Source: Acidobacteriota bacterium (GTDB lineage Bacteria; Acidobacteriota; Terriglobia; UBA7540). Taken from it: DNA of 9,525 nt. The DNA lies in the NCBI GenBank assembly GCA_003165615.1, contig PLWR01000522.1:1-9525 (forward strand). Direction: 5' to 3'. Both the position numbers and the translations under genes were made by a program. Below, in pieces: positions 5,517 through 9,525 of this stretch. How positions within the stretch are numbered: the stretch's first letter is position 1; each line of letters starts with the position of its first letter. The notes below the pieces were generated by a model. That model worked only from the letters and a program-made list of their open reading frames with translations. It ran no database searches and had not been told where the DNA came from.

Positions 5517-6647
5517 TCAGTTGCCCAATCTCTTCAGATCGTCCTTCGCCGCTTTGAAGTTGTGCCTGAGCCGGAGGGCGGTCTGAATTTCCGAACGCGC
5601 TTCGGTTTTCCGGCCTTCCTTCTCGAACACAAGTCCCAATAGCCGATGGGCATCCGCCACGTCCGGCTCTTCTCCCTCCGGTTCCTGGGAAAGATATTTC
5701 TTCGCATAGCCCTCGGCTCTGGGAAACTCCTTGCCGATTTCCAATAATCCCTGGGCAGCTTCATAATAGGGCCGCAGGTCATCGGGAACGTTCTTCTCCG
5801 AATTGGCAAGGGCTTGCTCAAGATCGCTCCACCGCTGCTGGAGGGCGAAAATGCGCGCCAGGATCCAGTACGCCTCAATTTGTTGAGGATCGAGCTGCAA
5901 GGCGTATTGGGCGTGCTTCGTTGCCTGATCATATTTTGCGTGGGCAGATTGACAGTAAAACTTCGCCAGCGCTGTGTGCGCGCCGTAATTCTTAGGATTC
6001 GCTTGCACAGCTTTCAAATAGAAAGCTTCCATCTGGGCGGGATTCTTTTCCAACTCCGCGAGTTCGGCGCGGGCCAGGTATCCTTCACTGGCATTCAGAA
6101 GGGTAATTTTTTCTGCCAAGGCGCGCGCTTCGTCCTTGTTCCCCCCCATAATGCCGGGCGCCTGATATTTAAACAGCATCATGGAATCGAGCGCGTCCAT
6201 ATTTCTGGAATCGAGGGCAATGGCAATTTCCACTTCTTTTCGGAACTTTATGGCCAGCGATCCTGCCGAAAAAAAACTGGCGCGAGCAGCCATCTCTCCA
6301 AGAATCTGGCCCAACTTCAGGTGGAATTCTGAATTCCTGCCATCGAGGTCGACCGCGTGCTGGGCAAGCGGAAGCGCTCCATCAAAATCCTTAAACGACA
6401 TCTTCACTTCCGCCAGCAGGTAGCACCCCCGCGGTTCCTGGGGATGGGCTTTGACTTGAGGTTCAAGAATAGCGCGAGCTCGCTTCCAATGGCCTGCGTG
6501 GATAAGTGCATCCGCATCTGCGCCCTGGCCGGCGAGGGTAGAACGAGCGGCGAAACCGTGCCCGGCGAATAGCGGCCACAGGATTATGGCTGCCAAAACG
6601 CAAGCGGAGAGCGGGGAAATTGAAAAATCCCGTTTAGTGCGCAGCAA
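5517..6647 (-). CDS. Exported TPR-repeat protein
   Basis: 376 residues from a TTG start at 6647. The TTG is supported by GGGAGG 6 nt upstream (6654-6659) and because it gives a complete signal peptide: MLRTKRD, then a hydrophobic stretch at about 14-29 and a likely cleavage near GFA|AR (residues 32-35). The rest is helical TPR repeats, seen for example at 45-70 (ADALIHAGHWKRARAILE), 76-101, 188-218, 223-254 (AHTALAKFYCQ...), 257-281 and 333-362. The segment YQAPGIMGGNKDEARALAEK (161-180) contains an APG-x-GG motif that I have seen in other exported TPR proteins. TPRs bind protein partners; none is known here. It overlaps the 3' end of the M61 gene by 14 nt and is probably translationally coupled to it. 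A periplasmic scaffold role is inference. Confidence 0.85.
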   Translation of the reverse strand: MLRTKRDFSISPLSACVLAAIILWPLFAGHGFAARSTLAGQGADADALIHAGHWKRARAILEPQVKAHPQEPRGCYLLAEVKMSFKDFDGALPLAQHAVDLDGRNSEFHLKLGQILGEMAARASFFSAGSLAIKFRKEVEIAIALDSRNMDALDSMMLFKYQAPGIMGGNKDEARALAEKITLLNASEGYLARAELAELEKNPAQMEAFYLKAVQANPKNYGAHTALAKFYCQSAHAKYDQATKHAQYALQLDPQQIEAYWILARIFALQQRWSDLEQALANSEKNVPDDLRPYYEAAQGLLEIGKEFPRAEGYAKKYLSQEPEGEEPDVADAHRLLGLVFEKEGRKTEARSEIQTALRLRHNFKAAKDDLKRLGN

Positions 6648-8562
6648 GCCAGGCCTCCCTGATGGCCACCTGTTCGGGTGTGGCGGAAGACAAAGGGGTG
6701 ATGGAGCACTCGCTGCGTATCGGTGGGTCCAGCGTCACCGTAATTCTTTCACGGCGCCCGTGCCGCTCCACGGTAATCGGGACATTAGCGCCCACGGGAT
6801 AGGGTTTGAGCCGGGTGGCGAGATTTTCAGTCGCCAGCGATTGATCGTCAACATCGATCAGCAAGTCATCGCGGCTCAGTCCGGCCCGGTCGGCGGCACT
6901 GTCGGGAATAATCGAAACAACCCGCGCCCCCCGGAATTCGGGTTGAACCGCAACGTCCAGGGATGGAGGAGCGTCGGCGGGCGTCTCCAGGTGAAGCCGA
7001 TAGCCCACTGTCGCTAGGGTCTCCTGATACGGAAGGGCATCCGTCCCACTGACGTAACGTTCGAAGAAGGGTGTGAAGTCCGACCCGGTGACGGAATTTA
7101 GAGCCTCAACCACGTCCTTTTCCTCAAACCCCCGGCCCGGTCCATAGTAGCTCGTGGCCGGGGCCTCGTAGAACTGATGGTACATGAACTGCATGATATC
7201 CAACAGGGTCTTGCGGCCCTGCGTCCGCGAGCGAATTTCCAAATCCAGGAGCATCCCCAAAAGTGCGCCTTTGTTGTAGTACGAAATCGTTGTGTTGGTG
7301 AAATTCGTTTCCTGCATCTGGGGTGAACGGTCAAAGAACCACGCACCAAAACTGGACGATTCCGCTGACATCAGTTTGTTCCCGGGTTCCTTATCCAGCG
7401 CATAAATCTCACTCGCGAGTCGAACGAGGAACTGATCGCGCGTCCAGAGTCCGGATTTTAGGAGGAAGAGGTAACCGTAATAACTCGTGATGCCCTCGGC
7501 GAACCAGAGAGAGCGCGAATAATTCTCGCGCGTGTAATCAAACGGTCCCAGTGCTGCGGGGCGGAGGCGCTTCACGTTCCAGAGGTGGAAAAATTCATGC
7601 GCCGCCGTCTCCAGCGCTTCCGGCGTACTGTCCCGGACACTGCCCTGAGTAATGATTTGGGTTGAATTCAAATGCTCCATCCCATCTCCCATGGCGATGT
7701 CCGGCACGAAATGGAAGATGAAAAGGTAATGCTCAAAATCCGGCGGGGGCATCGCTGCCATTTCAATGTGTACAATTTGTTTGAGCCCGCTGAGAAGATG
7801 GGATCGATCGGTGTCGTCGTCATTGTAAGTGTGCACGGCAACCTCGATGGTCTTTCCCTGTTCTTCGAACTGGTCGACGGTGCAATCCCCGGAGATTTCC
7901 AGCGGTGTGTCCACCAGGCGATCGTAATTGGGCGCCCGAAACGTGCGCTCCGTTGTGGACGTGGAAAACCCGCTGATGATTTTCCATTGAGCCGGAGCTT
8001 CAATGGTCAGGGTGATGGGGTCTGGTTTGTGCCCATCTACATACATGAAAACCGAAGGGCCATTTAAATTGGCGTGGTCGCTGTCAACCTGGGAGAACGA
8101 TCCGGTTAGGTCATTCGCAAACACTTTATAGTGGGCATGGACGGTTCCCCCGGCCTGGCCGGCATCCACGCGCCACGTCTGCTTGTCGAGTTTGATCCAT
8201 GGCAGAGGGTGACTATCCGCGCCCTCCGCGGAAAATTCCTGAACATTCTTGGCAAAATCATAAATCGCGTAGCGACCCGGTCCCCATGCGGGAATAACGA
8301 ATTTGAGATCGGCTGTTTCCACCTGCCGGGCAACGATATCAATTCCAACCATGTGGGTCGTTGGACGGCCCACCTGTGCTGTATACGTAAGCTCCAACGG
8401 ACGGGGGGTAAGCCCTTGAGCGGCCCGCAAATCGTCGGTGCGGCCCAGCGTGAGGCAGAGGAGGAACAGGAACCCGAGGAGGCACGAAGAGCTTTTAACA
8501 GGGAACGCTCTACGCGGCACTCCCCGCCCCCTCGAAACATGGTGCGCCAAGAATGATTTCAT
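6634..8562 (-). CDS. Secreted M61-family metallopeptidase (glycyl aminopeptidase type) with PDZ domain
   Basis: 642 residues from the ATG at 8562 (AAGGA 10 nt upstream). The open frame continues to 8751, but that part overlaps the preceding gene and has no family features. The N-terminus is basic (RGRGVPRRAF) followed by a hydrophobic run at about 26-40, so it is exported. The N-terminal beta domain (about 52-250) has PAWGPGRYAIYDFAKNVQEF, typical of M61. The zinc site is HEFFHLWNVKRLRP (322-335): His322, Glu323 and His326, with Glu356 (LWFAEGITSYY) as the likely third ligand. A conserved end of the catalytic domain, RYVSGTDALPYQ, lies at 502-513. A PDZ domain spans about 545-612 (GARVVSIIPDSAADRAGL). 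M61 enzymes release N-terminal residues, often Gly or Ala. It follows the acylase gene by 88 nt and is coupled to the TPR gene. Confidence 0.95.
   Translation of the reverse strand: MKSFLAHHVSRGRGVPRRAFPVKSSSCLLGFLFLLCLTLGRTDDLRAAQGLTPRPLELTYTAQVGRPTTHMVGIDIVARQVETADLKFVIPAWGPGRYAIYDFAKNVQEFSAEGADSHPLPWIKLDKQTWRVDAGQAGGTVHAHYKVFANDLTGSFSQVDSDHANLNGPSVFMYVDGHKPDPITLTIEAPAQWKIISGFSTSTTERTFRAPNYDRLVDTPLEISGDCTVDQFEEQGKTIEVAVHTYNDDDTDRSHLLSGLKQIVHIEMAAMPPPDFEHYLFIFHFVPDIAMGDGMEHLNSTQIITQGSVRDSTPEALETAAHEFFHLWNVKRLRPAALGPFDYTRENYSRSLWFAEGITSYYGYLFLLKSGLWTRDQFLVRLASEIYALDKEPGNKLMSAESSSFGAWFFDRSPQMQETNFTNTTISYYNKGALLGMLLDLEIRSRTQGRKTLLDIMQFMYHQFYEAPATSYYGPGRGFEEKDVVEALNSVTGSDFTPFFERYVSGTDALPYQETLATVGYRLHLETPADAPPSLDVAVQPEFRGARVVSIIPDSAADRAGLSRDDLLIDVDDQSLATENLATRLKPYPVGANVPITVERHGRRERITVTLDPPIRSECSITPLSSATPEQVAIREAWLAAH
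6654..6659 (-). promoter_or_regulatory. Ribosome-binding site that fixes the TTG start of the TPR gene
   Basis: GGGAGG, 6 nt before TTG 6647, lies inside the last codons of the M61 gene. No in-frame ATG or GTG with a comparable site was found before the signal peptide, so this site decides the start and implies coupled translation. Confidence 0.65.
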
Positions 8563-8650
8563 CAACGTCTGATCCTTTTGGTTTGATTGAATCCCTGACT
8601 GGGTCGGCGCGCACTGGCCCACGTCGAGGCCCAGATGAGGTCGTACCCTT

Positions 8651-9525
8651 TCATCGGGCAGGTTCCAACACAAGCGTGTGAACTGCACCCTTCTCCACGG
8701 CCGCATCACTGAACAGCATCGGGAAGCTTGTTCCACGGTACCACGCCGCAAACTGGTCGCGGTAATAGGGGCTGAAAACCTGGCCGGATTCTCCCAACGT
8801 GATATTTTGCATGGACTGGTCCAAATCAGAGAAGTCGACCACCATGCGCATGGAAGGTCCCAGGTGAGGAGTCGTCTGCTTCACGGTCGTGCTGGTTCCC
8901 GCCTGCGGGAAGGGCCCAGTGTCCAGCCATCGCCCCAGGAACGGCAGCCCGGCGCTCAACGGATGGCGAAAGGTCAGGGGAATGGTATCACCCCATCTCC
9001 ATGCCGCGTAATTTTGACTGTGAACCAATAAGGGTATCGTGCTGACCCCTTCCTCCAGGCTTTTCATCAGGGTCATGTTGAAATCAGTATCACCCGGGGG
9101 GAGCCAACGCACGAGGTTCTGCTCCAGGACATTCTGAAGGAATATCGCGCTCAACGGCCAGTCATATCCGGAAAGGTTGTTACCCAACCGCGGTTTCAGG
9201 ATTCGCGCGAGCAAGGCGCGCCGGGTAACCTCCAGGACCAGCGTCGCCGAGGAATCCACGTGCGCTTCACCGTCCCAACCCTTTAAGACATCGAGAGCAA
9301 ACTGGGCGCCGGCGCTGGAAGGCGGTTGCTTTCCGGCTGCCGCGAGGAGTTGTTTGGCCAGCCACACATCTTCGAGGCTCAGGATATCGGTCTGGATTTT
9401 CAGCATGTCTCCGGAGGTCAGGTTCCCGCCATCTTGCAAGAGTTGAAAAATTCTCGCGGTACGGAACGGAGCCTCCCACCTTGCGGTAATGAAATACGGG
9501 TAGGTGGGTATGTACTTGACTCCGG
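8651..9525 (-). CDS. Penicillin-acylase (penicillin amidase) family protein, C-terminal part
   Basis: The frame is open to the right edge, so the 5' part, including the signal peptide, the alpha chain and the catalytic N-terminal Ser of the beta chain, lies outside the window. About 290 residues are visible. They match the end of the beta chain: APFRTARIFQLLQDG near the edge, TSGDMLKIQTDILS, and the C-terminal hallmark HLGPSMRMVVDFSDLD, then NITLGESGQVFSPYYRDQFAAWYRG. These enzymes are periplasmic or secreted Ntn hydrolases cleaving amide bonds of acylated substrates (penicillins, acyl-homoserine lactones, acyl peptides); the substrate cannot be told from this part. The first ATG in this frame is internal and not the start. 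It is probably the first visible gene of a transcription unit with M61 and TPR genes. Confidence 0.92.
   Translation of the reverse strand, partial: GVKYIPTYPYFITARWEAPFRTARIFQLLQDGGNLTSGDMLKIQTDILSLEDVWLAKQLLAAAGKQPPSSAGAQFALDVLKGWDGEAHVDSSATLVLEVTRRALLARILKPRLGNNLSGYDWPLSAIFLQNVLEQNLVRWLPPGDTDFNMTLMKSLEEGVSTIPLLVHSQNYAAWRWGDTIPLTFRHPLSAGLPFLGRWLDTGPFPQAGTSTTVKQTTPHLGPSMRMVVDFSDLDQSMQNITLGESGQVFSPYYRDQFAAWYRGTSFPMLFSDAAVEKGAVHTLVLEPAR

Noticed and set aside
8563..8751. N-terminal extension of the M61 peptidase to 8751
   Set aside because: It would overlap the acylase gene by about 100 nt, places the signal peptide far inside the protein, and has Cys/Arg-rich out-of-frame character.
1..9525. 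tRNA, rRNA, CRISPR arrays, IS ends or phage genes
   Set aside because: No cloverleaf, regular spaced repeats, transposase motifs or long terminal repeats were seen by eye.

Overview
The window looks like ordinary chromosome from a moderately GC-rich Gram-negative bacterium. The mix of proteins is most like Acidobacteriota (Terriglobia): a short PadR regulator, an N-terminal PFQTDDPEP-type outer-membrane protein, an HSCARG/NmrA-like protein, secreted M61 peptidase and penicillin-acylase hydrolases, and a secreted TPR protein. That placement is inference from protein style; no rRNA or other marker gene is present. No tRNA, rRNA, CRISPR array, IS element or phage gene was recognised.

Layout. 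Every gene except one is on the minus strand, so the operons read right to left. (1) 1-1965: a candidate operon of padR, a four-helix membrane protein, a three-helix membrane protein (ATGA overlap) and an envelope protein that runs off the left edge. A promoter-like segment and a perfect 14-bp palindrome lie just upstream of padR. (2) 2001-2951: an NmrA/HSCARG-like NAD(P)-binding protein. (3) 3105-3716: an Mn-type superoxide dismutase with a likely promoter and a leader of about 140 nt rich in dyads. (4) 3903-4655: a short-chain dehydrogenase whose catalytic Ser position holds Thr. (5) 4891-5502: a DedA-family membrane protein, the only plus-strand gene, divergent from the SDR and convergent with the next gene. 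(6) 5517-9525: penicillin-acylase-like hydrolase (5' part off the right edge), then a secreted M61 peptidase with a PDZ domain, then a secreted TPR protein that starts at TTG inside the end of the M61 gene. This looks like one transcription unit.

How they may work together. Block 6 is an exported hydrolase set plus a periplasmic scaffold, consistent with peptide or amide turnover in the envelope. Genes 2 to 4 are stand-alone redox genes: a possible redox-sensing NmrA protein, superoxide detoxification and an SDR. Block 1 is the least explained part. Two small membrane proteins of unrecognised family, one with His residues at or near membrane helices, sit between their probable regulator and an exported protein. 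It is the best candidate here for an undescribed system. The sequence supports the operon and operator, but not a function.
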